A stretch of DNA of 31,254 bases from Minisyncoccota bacterium (GCA_028687085.1 JAQUAU010000005.1:1-31254), one strand, 5' to 3'. Positions 18,434 to 26,081 are shown, numbered from the stretch's first letter. The notes: a model not told the origin generated them from the sequence alone. Translations and numbers: made by a program.

Positions 18434-18517
18434 ATAAAAAAGCCGAGGCTCCCGATTTCTCGGATGCACTCGGCTTTCGCAAAGCTCTTGTCTGTATAGG
18501 CGGTCGAACCGCTCTTA
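18434..18517 (-). promoter_or_regulatory. Structured leader element A before the scaffold gene
   Basis: In transcription order: hairpin GCGGT-tcg-ACCGC (18512-18500); hairpin GCTTT-gcg-AAAGC (18485-18473); then a terminator-like nested hairpin, outer stem AAAGCCGAG/CTCGGCTTT (18477-18469 with 18447-18439) and inner stem CCGA-gaaa-TCGG (18463-18452), followed by six T (partly from the stem) and, about 10 nt on, the scaffold's ribosome binding site. The AAAGC arm is shared, so hairpins two and three exclude each other, the layout of an attenuator. A copy with compensatory changes is at 23245-23319. Confidence 0.7.
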
Positions 18518-18529
18518 TTTATTCTTCAA

Positions 18530-21079
18530 TTATGAAATCGTACCGCCGTTAGTGCTGATGCAAGTCCATTTCGTTCCGTCAAAAACCAACGTAGCTCCAT
18601 CACCAACAACGCCGTCAAAGCTGATCTTCGTCCCGCCGTTCATATTAGCCGGGGTGATCTTCCAAGTGTCAGCGCCAGCCCCTTCCGTTTTAGATGCGAA
18701 AATTTTGAGCTGCCCTACCGTGCCATCTGCCAGAGTTACGTTGTCTTCATCACCGTTACCGTCAGTAGCAATGAAAGTTATAAGTTGGACTATACTTGCC
18801 GCTGTCCCGGCATTGGCAATGGTAAGGTTCTCAAAAGAACCGATGAAAGCCCCTCCTGTCCCGGTTGCGCCCGCTCCCATAGTGATTGTTCCGTTTGTAC
18901 CGACTTTCAATTTCTGGTCGCCGTTTGCCGCCGCCCCGGTAGAGTTATCCTGACAGAGAATGAATGAATCTTGAGCGTCACCGTCAGCTTTACGGGCAAG
19001 TCGTAAAAGATAACTGTCGTTGGTCTGACCGCCCGCAGCACTCCCGTAAATCGTAACCGCGGAATCGCCCGCCGCAAAATCTCCGGCTGCAGCGGTGACA
19101 TTTACAACCGTGGCATTGGTCGCCATGTCAATATCTACCCCGGCATCAACATTTATCCCGCCCGTAAAGGTCGCTTCCTCATCGAATAGAGCTTTACCAG
19201 TCGCCACATGGAGGGCTTCGTTGTTGGTAGAATCTATTTTGACAGCGTAAGAGGTAGCCTGAGCCGCGCCAGTTTCAAGCACTTCAAGGCACGCGCCGTC
19301 ATTGGCTGCTGAAATGTTACCTACCGATGCGATACGGATAAGTGCTGCATCTGCCACTAATGCCCCGTCTGAAGTAGCGTGTATCATTCCGGTTGCAGGT
19401 GCGCCTATCCATGAGCCTGTTGAACCGTCAACCTTGACTATGGAAGTAGTCTGTGAAGCGGGGCCGATAAAATTAGCCTGAGTGCTTGTGGCTGCCGTCC
19501 CGGTTACCTTGATCCCACTTCCGGTTCCATCATGGGTAACAACGAGGGCATCGTTACCGTCAGTGGCATCACTATCAACCGCAAGAGCCGTGCCCCCTGT
19601 GGCGTGCTGTTCCTGCACGGTGAAGACCGCGCCGGTTCCGGTTGCATTGTTTCTTTTGACGTAACTGCCGATGTCCTGAGTAGTATCCAGTTCTATCTTG
19701 CCGTTATCTACCTGCACGTTACCGGCTGTAATGGTGAGCATATCGGCGGCGGCATTGCCAGCGATGGTTGTAGCCCCATAGCGTGCAATCTTGAGGTCGG
19801 AAGCCGCCCCGTCGTAGCAATTAAGGTAATTGCCGGTAAACCCTGCCCCGTCAGTCACAGCTAAACGGATTGCGTCGCCGGTAAGACCTGCGCCGCTGTT
19901 AGTGTATAAAATGCCGCCGCCTGAAGTCTGAGTGTTTGCCGTAATCCCAATGGTGGTAGCTGTGGTGGCTCCGTCTACTATTTCAATGACATTATCGGAT
20001 GTCCTTGTGCCGGTGGCATTCAGGGTCACGAGGTCTGCCGTGGTCATGGTGTTATTTGTGATCGTCACGCAATCGGCATTTGCCGTGTCTGTGACCGACA
20101 AAGTACCCCCGGAAACTGTCATATCAACGTTGGTAGGAAGGTTTACCAGAACGGCTCCGCCGCCGAGGGTGACGGCCCCTGTGGAGGTTCCGCCGAGGGT
20201 AACACCGCCCGCCCCTTTTCCGTCAACAGTGATGGTCGTTGCCGCTGTCTTCGCTGTGATTGCATCCTGTTGAAAAGTGCCCGTCACGGAAACATTTCCC
20301 GAGAAGGTTCCGTCAACAGCGGTCACATCCCCGTCCGTAGCTACTTTGAAGTTCGTGAAGTCAATGCTGGCCGTGGTTCCTGTGATGACGTTTGCGCCGC
20401 AATCAATGGCATTGACAAGGTTTGCTTCGCTGCAATCAATTCCCGTGGTTGCCGCCGCGCTCGGATCAACAACGATGCAAGCCGCCGGGGAATTGTCGGG
20501 AGATATGGTGATAACACCGTCATTAGATACTGAAAAATCCGTGAAGGTGATTGAACCGGCCCCGCCATTTACATTGACTACACCCGCCCCGGTTACCGCG
20601 ATGCAATCGGTTCCATTTGACGTGACTATGAGAGCATCGCATTGAGCATCAGCGGACACAACCTCAAGGACAGTGCCATCAGTGGGATTCCCGGTTTTCT
20701 GCTCTACTTTGAGAACGCTTACGTCCCCGAAGTTCCCAATGCCGGAAATAGTGAGCATATCTCCGTCAGTTTTTGCCGAAGTGATAGTTTGTGCGTTTGT
20801 TCCAAAAGCGATAGACCCAGCCCCGTCAGGGTCGCCAATGTCATCAAAGGCCGTTGAGGTTGCGCCTATCTGAGTTACATTTCCCGCATCGCTCTCATAA
20901 TAAAGAGCGGACTCGCCGCCATTATCTTTCACATAGAGCCATCCCGTGTTTGTTTCAGGATTACCCGAAGGTGCTGCCTGTTCTGGAAGAACAACGGTTT
21001 GTACAAATAACTTCTGCCAAATCCTGCTTGCCTTTCCTAACCAACCTGATAAATTTGTTTTGGGATAAAACTGTTCCAT
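18530..21079 (-). CDS. Large fibre-like beta protein in the head module
   Basis: 849 aa with AAAAAAGGAGG before ATG 21079. The first 35 residues are amphipathic (YPKTNLSGWLGKASRIWQKL) and may anchor to the capsid or neck. Then NTGWLYVKDNGGESALYYES, a motif common at the start of phage head-fibre or surface proteins. The remainder is extremely Ala/Thr/Gly/Asp-rich and Lys/Arg-poor, with irregular beta repeats (TVLEVVSADAQCDALIVTSN, ALAVDSDATDGNDALVVTHD, CVTITNNTMTTADLVTLNAT), and the C-terminus GDGATLVFDGTKWTC is another recurrent end motif. Likely a virion surface fibre or decoration that binds cells or glycans. Its place between the portal group and the scaffold is unusual. Function inferred. 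Confidence 0.8.
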   Translation of the reverse strand: MEQFYPKTNLSGWLGKASRIWQKLFVQTVVLPEQAAPSGNPETNTGWLYVKDNGGESALYYESDAGNVTQIGATSTAFDDIGDPDGAGSIAFGTNAQTITSAKTDGDMLTISGIGNFGDVSVLKVEQKTGNPTDGTVLEVVSADAQCDALIVTSNGTDCIAVTGAGVVNVNGGAGSITFTDFSVSNDGVITISPDNSPAACIVVDPSAAATTGIDCSEANLVNAIDCGANVITGTTASIDFTNFKVATDGDVTAVDGTFSGNVSVTGTFQQDAITAKTAATTITVDGKGAGGVTLGGTSTGAVTLGGGAVLVNLPTNVDMTVSGGTLSVTDTANADCVTITNNTMTTADLVTLNATGTRTSDNVIEIVDGATTATTIGITANTQTSGGGILYTNSGAGLTGDAIRLAVTDGAGFTGNYLNCYDGAASDLKIARYGATTIAGNAAADMLTITAGNVQVDNGKIELDTTQDIGSYVKRNNATGTGAVFTVQEQHATGGTALAVDSDATDGNDALVVTHDGTGSGIKVTGTAATSTQANFIGPASQTTSIVKVDGSTGSWIGAPATGMIHATSDGALVADAALIRIASVGNISAANDGACLEVLETGAAQATSYAVKIDSTNNEALHVATGKALFDEEATFTGGINVDAGVDIDMATNATVVNVTAAAGDFAAGDSAVTIYGSAAGGQTNDSYLLRLARKADGDAQDSFILCQDNSTGAAANGDQKLKVGTNGTITMGAGATGTGGAFIGSFENLTIANAGTAASIVQLITFIATDGNGDEDNVTLADGTVGQLKIFASKTEGAGADTWKITPANMNGGTKISFDGVVGDGATLVFDGTKWTCISTNGGTIS

Positions 21080-21135
21080 GTCTCTTCCTCCTTTTTTAAG
21101 GCGTTAAATTTTGTTCCTCTCCGTTTCGGGCAAAG

Positions 21136-21215
21136 AAAAAGGGCGGAAGTAGATGAGTAGGCACCTACTTGCCGCCCTTGAATCTTTCTTGCGTCCCTGT
21201 CAGTCTGGCCGGACT
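21136..21215 (-). terminator. Intergenic hairpins (element C) before the fibre-like gene
   Basis: Within the 167-nt gap between the Bbp19-like gene and the fibre-like gene. A small stem AGTC/GACT (21215-21202) comes first, then a long stem-loop, AAGGGCGG/CCGCCCTT with an internal AAGTAG/CTACTT continuation (21179-21139), followed by five T. It looks like an intrinsic terminator on the minus strand, about 50 nt ahead of the next ribosome binding site. The sequence is not similar to elements A and B although the layout is. Confidence 0.6.
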
Positions 21216-21246
21216 TTCAGAAAACCCTAATTTTTAAAATATGGCC

Positions 21247-21489
21247 TTACTCCGCCGCTTCGGACGGCACTATTGCCATTAATGCCCTTATTACAGCTTC
21301 TTTTGTGCCCGATGAGAAAATACCCAACTTCGCCATTGTTGCTACTCCAACATTGTATTCCGCAATTTGAACCGGATTGTCAGGATTTAAAGTAACCCCA
21401 AAGTGCGTCGTATCTAAAAAATCAGCCAAGACTTCCATACCTATGGGGTTCCCAAAAGTTATCCGATATTTAGCGGTAAGTTCTTTCAT
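21247..21489 (-). CDS. Bbp19-like small conserved phage protein
   Basis: 80 aa. The segment YRITFGNPIGMEVLADFLDT...FGVTLNPDNPVQIAEYNVGVATMAKLGIF follows the pattern of the Bbp19 family found beside portal genes in BPP-1-like phages (Y-tFg-p-G--VL-DL---...e-G-r-va--il). The role is unknown. Its start overlaps the portal stop by four bases (ATGA), so the two are probably translated together. It ends with an acidic tail, SEAAE. Confidence 0.8.
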   Translation of the reverse strand: MKELTAKYRITFGNPIGMEVLADFLDTTHFGVTLNPDNPVQIAEYNVGVATMAKLGIFSSGTKEAVIRALMAIVPSEAAE

Positions 21490-23222
21490 TGCCGCGCCTC
21501 GTTCCCCCCCATTGCCCCTCCGGTCAAAATATCAAGAGCACTTCCTTTTTGAATAGCCGTGCCCGCTGCTGGCAATGCTTTTGCAATATCAATCCCTTGA
21601 CTAATGCCTTGTTCCATTTGAGAAGCTTGGATACGCTGCAACCGCAATTTAGCTACATCCGCCTCCGACTTCAAAACATTGGAAGGAACCCGGTAGGCTT
21701 TCCCGATTTCACGCTGCATCTCGTCGCCATCCCATACGTCAAGAGATTCAGGAAACATGATCCCAATCTGTGATGCTGTTTCAAGGCATGCTTTGATCCC
21801 TCTGGTTCGGAACATGACCTTTTGAGCCTGAGCCAACGGGCCAAGGTAATCCACTTCAAGCTTGCCTCCACCATACTCTATTACAATGTCGGGAGGAGGA
21901 GGCAACCGGCCTGCTTCCATTTCAATGTCCCATACCCGGTCTATTATTGGGTTCATTGCTTCGATATTAAGAGTGTCCGTCCGGGTAGCCAATACTGCGG
22001 CCTTTTCACCTGCCATTTCAATTACTTGTGTGGCGGTTATCCTCTCTATCCCATTCATGGCCGCCTGAGACATCATCAAGAAGAAATCGACATTGAAAAA
22101 TTCCTTTATAACTTTCTGCGTCCGCTCTCTCAGATCAAGAGCATAGGGCAACTGTATCCCTGTATTAAGAGGTTGCGGTAACTCTGACATCATTTCAACA
22201 TACGTCCAACCTTTCGGCCCCGACTGCACCTTTCCCCTCAAATCTTCCGTCCCTACCATTGGAGGCTCGGCCATTTTCTGAGCAGCTATCAAGTTCGTCT
22301 TTGCTTCCTGTTGTGCCGACATAATTTCTGAGTAAGCATCCCAAGCAGGAGAACGACCATAAACCTCATCTGTCTCTTTCCGGTAACGCCAACCGATAGA
22401 AGGGAAACGCCTGTATCCGCCCTCATGCAACAATTTATCGTTCTTCCCTTCGAGCAACCAATACGATCCCCAAGGCATAGCTTTAGAATCGATACGGTTA
22501 GGGTCAAAATCCATGCGAGGTTGCACGGCATGGATTACATAGACTTCTTCATAAGGATTCTCTTTGTGCTTCCTCTCAAACTCAGAATCCACTTCTTTTA
22601 GCTTATCAATCCCGAATCGTTGGACAAGATTTCTCAAGGTCACTTGAAAACGCCTGTATAGCGTGTCAACCATTCTATTCTTGTTTTCGGCAATGCAAAA
22701 TTCCCGAAAATGCAACGGCGTGAAAAATATCCGTCCTGTATCAAGGTCTTCCTCAACATCCATTGCCGCCGTGCCAACAGAACCGCCATCCCTGAAGAAT
22801 TGAGGCATAACGGCATAGAAATTGCTTCCCACAAATGCGGATTTCATTACATCTTCGCAATAATTCAACCATTGAGAGACTTCCGGTATCTCATCCAGAC
22901 GTTTGCCGGAAAAACGTCTCATTGAACTTGCACGCGGGAAATTGATGGTATTCGGCAGGGTTAAAGAGAACCAGTCAAGGTTAGGAGAACACAGATAGCC
23001 ATATATCCCGTCCGCCCACAGATTTAAAGCCGATATTGCAGTGCCATCATAGACATTCTCAGTTAACTTCTGCCCTTTAGGTGTGGACGAAATAGGACGG
23101 GATTGGCGGACAAACTCAAGAATATCATTAATGACACTCTCAAAAGGAAGCCTTATTTGCTTCAGATATTCCCAATATTTGAGAACATCTTTAGCTTTGT
23201 CTGCGTCTGTTCTTTCTGCCAT
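21486..23222 (-). CDS. Portal protein (T7 gp8-type head-tail connector)
   Basis: About 578 aa from ATG 23222, chosen because AGGTG lies 5 nt upstream; an adjacent ATG at 23225 and a TTG at 23243 are alternatives. Opening helix (KYWEYLKQIRLPFESVINDI), then VYDGTAISALNLWADGIYGYL, SPNLDWFSLTLP, the wing region and EVYGRSPAWDAYSEIMSAQQ, a hallmark of this connector family, followed by the stem and crown helices (QKVIKEFFNVDFFLMMSQAA, RITATQVIEMAGEKAAVLAT). Length compares with 536 aa in T7 gp8. Twelve copies are expected at the capsid vertex, as DNA entry and exit channel and docking site for terminase. Confidence 0.92.
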   Translation of the reverse strand: MAERTDADKAKDVLKYWEYLKQIRLPFESVINDILEFVRQSRPISSTPKGQKLTENVYDGTAISALNLWADGIYGYLCSPNLDWFSLTLPNTINFPRASSMRRFSGKRLDEIPEVSQWLNYCEDVMKSAFVGSNFYAVMPQFFRDGGSVGTAAMDVEEDLDTGRIFFTPLHFREFCIAENKNRMVDTLYRRFQVTLRNLVQRFGIDKLKEVDSEFERKHKENPYEEVYVIHAVQPRMDFDPNRIDSKAMPWGSYWLLEGKNDKLLHEGGYRRFPSIGWRYRKETDEVYGRSPAWDAYSEIMSAQQEAKTNLIAAQKMAEPPMVGTEDLRGKVQSGPKGWTYVEMMSELPQPLNTGIQLPYALDLRERTQKVIKEFFNVDFFLMMSQAAMNGIERITATQVIEMAGEKAAVLATRTDTLNIEAMNPIIDRVWDIEMEAGRLPPPPDIVIEYGGGKLEVDYLGPLAQAQKVMFRTRGIKACLETASQIGIMFPESLDVWDGDEMQREIGKAYRVPSNVLKSEADVAKLRLQRIQASQMEQGISQGIDIAKALPAAGTAIQKGSALDILTGGAMGGNEARQ

Positions 23223-23238
23223 CATCTCACCTGCATCA

Positions 23239-23319
23239 AACAAAAAAGCCTACCCCTGATTTCTCAGTAAGTAGGCTTTCGCAAAGCTCTCTTTATTTAT
23301 TGGCCGTCGAACGGCTCTT
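23239..23319 (-). promoter_or_regulatory. Structured leader element B before the portal gene
   Basis: Same three-part layout as element A: hairpin GCCGT-tcg-ACGGC (23315-23303) starting 3 nt after the com-like stop; hairpin GCTTT-gcg-AAAGC (23287-23275); then outer stem AAAGCCTAC/GTAGGCTTT (23279-23271 with 23253-23245) and inner stem CTGA-gaaa-TCAG (23267-23256), followed by six T. Compared with copy A, both arms of hairpin one, of the outer stem and of the inner stem changed together, whereas the loops and hairpin two are identical. The portal's ribosome binding site follows within about 15 nt. Confidence 0.7.
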
Positions 23320-23506
23320 AGTTATGCAAAACTGCTACATTGCCTCCATTCATAGCGAATGCCCCATGGATATATCTTTCAGAAAATGCGATATTGTTCA
23401 TGTAACTGCATTTGGGGCACTTTACTTCCAAGGTCATAGTATTAGTCTTTTCCCCAAATACTTTTGCCAGTAGCCTTCCACACTTCACGCAACGGATTTC
23501 AGTCAT
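23318..23506 (-). CDS. Mu Com-like zinc protein
   Basis: 62 aa with two CxxC pairs, Cys6/Cys9 and Cys30/Cys33 (RCVKCGRLLAKV ... LEVKCPKCSYMNNI), the signature of the Mu Com family. In phage Mu, Com binds a stem-loop in mom mRNA and switches on its translation. No mom gene is recognisable next to it here; instead the gene lies inside the head operon, 4 nt after the 110-aa gene and immediately before RNA element B. GAGG precedes ATG 23506. The family call is good; its target here is inferred to be a late transcript but unproven. Confidence 0.85.
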   Translation of the reverse strand: MTEIRCVKCGRLLAKVFGEKTNTMTLEVKCPKCSYMNNIAFSERYIHGAFAMNGGNVAVLHN

Positions 23507-23510
23507 ATCC

Positions 23511-23843
23511 TCATCCTAAAAGCTCGGCCTTCTGCGTCTGTACCGCAGGTGTCATTAAAGAAGAATCCTGCGTCAATATCGTCGCCTTCATCCCCTTGCG
23601 CTTCCTCAACCGCTCCGCTTCCAACTTAGAAGCGTTCTGCAAAGCCGTATTATTGTCTTTGAATGAAGCCGGCGCGTTAACAGGAGGTAATTCAGGAACA
23701 GGAAAAAGATCAGTCGCAACATCCTGTATGCCCTTCAATCCCTCAATAGGATTTATAAGCTTACTCTTAACCGGATTATAAAAAGTTTCCAGTTCCGTCA
23801 ATGGCTGTATCACCGTCTTAACCGCATTCCCTAATCCACTCAT
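23511..23843 (-). CDS. Small head-module protein with conserved ATILT...LLG tail
   Basis: 110 aa, overlapping the end of the terminase gene by four bases (ATGA). N-terminal helix-rich half, Pro-rich linker (FPVPELPPVNAPAS), a charged helix (NASKLEAERLRKRKG) and the end MKATILTQ...TQKAELLG. Proteins ending with RRG-stTILT...LG are frequently encoded between terminase and portal in podoviruses; the function is not established. Probably a minor virion or assembly protein. Confidence 0.75.
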   Translation of the reverse strand: MSGLGNAVKTVIQPLTELETFYNPVKSKLINPIEGLKGIQDVATDLFPVPELPPVNAPASFKDNNTALQNASKLEAERLRKRKGMKATILTQDSSLMTPAVQTQKAELLG

Positions 23844-25525
23844 ACCACTGCCCTCATTTCACCCGGCGACCTCCGCAAACCGAAAAGCAAAGGAGAAACA
23901 TTATCCGATTCCTTCGGCATGTCGTTATTCATCGGCCTGTATTTCAAGCCGCTCTGAGTAAACCGGCCTATACACTCAGGGAAATGACCGTCATCCTTCG
24001 GCTTGCCATCGTCATCATAAGCCCATCTCTGTACTTGCTTTATCGTATTCACGCATGACCTGAATATAAACAAGGTCGGCATCCCGTTAGGACCCCTTAA
24101 CCGCGTCTCAACAGCTTTTATATACGACTTTTCATCCTTCGACCCTACCCCCAACCTGACTTGAAATTTCGCTAACCTCTTCTGTATCATAGTGAAACTG
24201 TCTTCCGCAACCCCATACCGATTCCTTATGTATGAAGTGTCACCCTTCGACAAAGCATCTATCTCCCCATACTTCATACGCCAACTATTTTTCTGCTTCA
24301 ACTTTATGCAAGCATCCGCCAATTCTTCAGAACCGCAATTATCCCAAATCTCCTCACATATAAAATACCTGTCGTACTTATCTACCGCACAAAAACTTAC
24401 CGCATGAGGAGTGTTTAAATGAAAATCAATCTCAAAACCAACAGGCCAATCAGGAGGTATCTCAAAATCATCAACAACGTGTACCGCAGGATTAAACCCC
24501 TTCCAAACCCTGCCCGTCAACTGCAACCATCCACCCTGTATACGCGCAACCTTCTCGTCCTCACTCAATGAAGATTCAAATATCCGTATCGCCTCTTCCG
24601 TCAAATACCTGTTTGCCGAAATAGGAATGTCCGCTACCACACCCGTAGAGATGTCCGGCTCTAATACTATCTCATCCAATATCCAAGGCTCACTTATCGC
24701 CGTCATCGCCATCGTAAACGTCCCGTTCCTCGCTACCAACCCACGACGATTAGCTATGTACTTGTCCCTCGGCGGCGGCTCATCCGCGTGTACCCAATCA
24801 CCCGTCCACCCCTCGTGAGACTTAGTGTCCTCCTTATACGTCAATATCGTAAACTTGCTGCCCGTCTTTGGAAATATAAACTCATGCTCAACGCCTACAT
24901 TGTTCTTATGCGTCTCATAACTCCCAACCGGCAACCACTCCTTCAACTTCGGAACTATCGTATCACGAGCAGCCTTCTCCCAATCCTGGCAAATTATCCG
25001 GCCTATCACCCCCCGACCACCATTATTACGCGCAAAATCAGAAGGAAATAACCCGCTGCCGTCCCACGGAGCCTTGCAACCTAACGAAAACGCACCACCC
25101 ATGTTCGCACATATCACAGTCTTACCTATCTGATTCGCCCCAACTATCAATACAGTCTTCTTACCTTCCCGTATAAACTCCAAAAACCGCTCCTGATGAG
25201 GCAACGGCTCCAAAAACTCTATCCTATGGCTATCCCTATACCTACCCTCAACCTCCTCTAACTTAGCATCCTCCTCCTCTAACCTAAGTAACTCCTCCTC
25301 TGTCCTTAATAACTCCCTCTGTACATCCAATGAAGAACCCTTTTGTATTTTCGTACCCACGAGGGGATTAATTCGCTTAGCCGGTGCCTCGGTTTCCCCC
25401 CCTCCCCCCCCCTCTGAAATCATATCCAGGAGGCGTTTGCTTAGATCATTCTGCTGCTTGGCCAGCTTCTTCTTGCCTATCCCTGCCTTCTTCGAGTTAT
25501 CAACAATCTTACGTTTACCAGACAT
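23840..25525 (-). CDS. terL: Terminase large subunit (DNA-packaging ATPase/nuclease)
   Basis: 561 aa. Walker A is GANQIGKT at residues 129-136 and a Walker B-like WVHADEP has Asp248-Glu249. The C-terminal half holds acidic residues suited to an RNase H-like nuclease (FEIDFHLN, Asp367; later GEIDALSKGD). The N-terminal 95 residues are low-complexity and charged: Lys-rich, then five glycines encoded by long G runs, then a Glu-rich coil (RTEEELLRLEEEDAKLEEVE). Powers translocation through the portal and cuts concatemers. Placed downstream of the small-subunit-like gene. Confidence 0.93.
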   Translation of the reverse strand: MSGKRKIVDNSKKAGIGKKKLAKQQNDLSKRLLDMISEGGGGGETEAPAKRINPLVGTKIQKGSSLDVQRELLRTEEELLRLEEEDAKLEEVEGRYRDSHRIEFLEPLPHQERFLEFIREGKKTVLIVGANQIGKTVICANMGGAFSLGCKAPWDGSGLFPSDFARNNGGRGVIGRIICQDWEKAARDTIVPKLKEWLPVGSYETHKNNVGVEHEFIFPKTGSKFTILTYKEDTKSHEGWTGDWVHADEPPPRDKYIANRRGLVARNGTFTMAMTAISEPWILDEIVLEPDISTGVVADIPISANRYLTEEAIRIFESSLSEDEKVARIQGGWLQLTGRVWKGFNPAVHVVDDFEIPPDWPVGFEIDFHLNTPHAVSFCAVDKYDRYFICEEIWDNCGSEELADACIKLKQKNSWRMKYGEIDALSKGDTSYIRNRYGVAEDSFTMIQKRLAKFQVRLGVGSKDEKSYIKAVETRLRGPNGMPTLFIFRSCVNTIKQVQRWAYDDDGKPKDDGHFPECIGRFTQSGLKYRPMNNDMPKESDNVSPLLFGLRRSPGEMRAVV

Positions 25526-25690
25526 CCGTTAATCTCTTAATGATAATATAGACTTAACACCCAAGTTAACATAATGAATATTATCTGACTTTGTAATGAT
25601 ATTAGATACTTGCAAGGGGACGATATTGGATAACCCTGAAACCGGTTGATAACTCCCATACCTACCATGTTGATAACTATGTTGATAACT
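25526..25690. repeat. Iteron-like repeats between small and large terminase genes
   Basis: The 151-nt gap and the end of the small-subunit gene hold three exact copies of GTTGATAACT at 25645-25654, 25669-25678 and 25681-25690. Their starts are 24 and 12 nt apart. A weaker relative, TTGGATAACC, is at 25626-25635. On the minus strand they read AGTTATCAAC, one mismatch from a DnaA box (TTATCCACA). Another TTATCAACA occurs on the plus strand inside the start of terL (25497-25505). This could be a packaging start site bound by the small subunit, or an origin. An 82-codon open frame across the gap lacks a convincing ribosome site and I do not call it a gene. Confidence 0.55.
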
Positions 25691-26081
25691 TTTCAAGCTC
25701 ATCACGTTTAGCCCGTAATTCCTCGATTCTGGACTGGATAGCCTTACGCTTCTCAGTGATAGCGTGGATTTCAACATTCTGTGTGCTCTGACCCCGCTCT
25801 AAACGCTCTTTATCGTACAGGATACCAGCAGATACTACAATATCGCGGCCTCCCATGGCTTTTATTTTTTCATCATCAAGATTATACAATAATTTGAGCT
25901 GTAAATTACTCAGTATATCTGCTCTATGATCTTGATATACTTGAGTTTCTGGTATTGGTAGTAAGTCCTTGATTTTTTGGTGGATTGCTTGGGGGGTTAC
26001 TCCTTGGATAGCTGCGATGGCTTTATAGCTTAGGTGGTGATTGTATTTGAGGTCGAGGGCTTGATTTACGTCAACAGGCAT
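25677..26081 (-). CDS. Terminase small subunit-like DNA-binding protein
   Basis: 134 aa from ATG 26081 (GGGAAA site; a longer start exists but runs through hairpin-rich DNA). Residues about 10-40 form a helix-turn-helix (NHHLSYKAIAAIQGVTPQAIHQKI). The middle is helical (SNLQLKLLYNLDDEKIKAMG, DIVVSAGILYDKERLERGQS) and the last 35 residues are a coiled coil (EKRKAIQSRIEELRAKRDEL). Helix-turn-helix plus oligomerisation coil directly upstream of terL is the usual small-subunit architecture, which recognises the packaging site. The call is from architecture and position. Confidence 0.7.
   Translation of the reverse strand: MPVDVNQALDLKYNHHLSYKAIAAIQGVTPQAIHQKIKDLLPIPETQVYQDHRADILSNLQLKLLYNLDDEKIKAMGGRDIVVSAGILYDKERLERGQSTQNVEIHAITEKRKAIQSRIEELRAKRDELEKLST

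Noticed and set aside
18439..18512. Hairpin one as a tRNA T-arm (GGTTCGA) or part of a tRNA
   Set aside because: No acceptor stem, anticodon arm or D arm can be built around either copy; the TTCGA is only the hairpin loop and closing pair.
18434..23319. Elements A/B as a hammerhead ribozyme or known c-di-GMP, TPP or cobalamin riboswitch
   Set aside because: The CUGANGA core of the hammerhead and the conserved aptamer boxes of those riboswitches are missing.
25529..25777. 82-codon open frame between the small and large terminase genes
   Set aside because: It overlaps the small-subunit end in another frame, has no ribosome site at either Met, and covers the iteron repeats; its His/Ser/Tyr-rich repeats simply reflect those DNA repeats.
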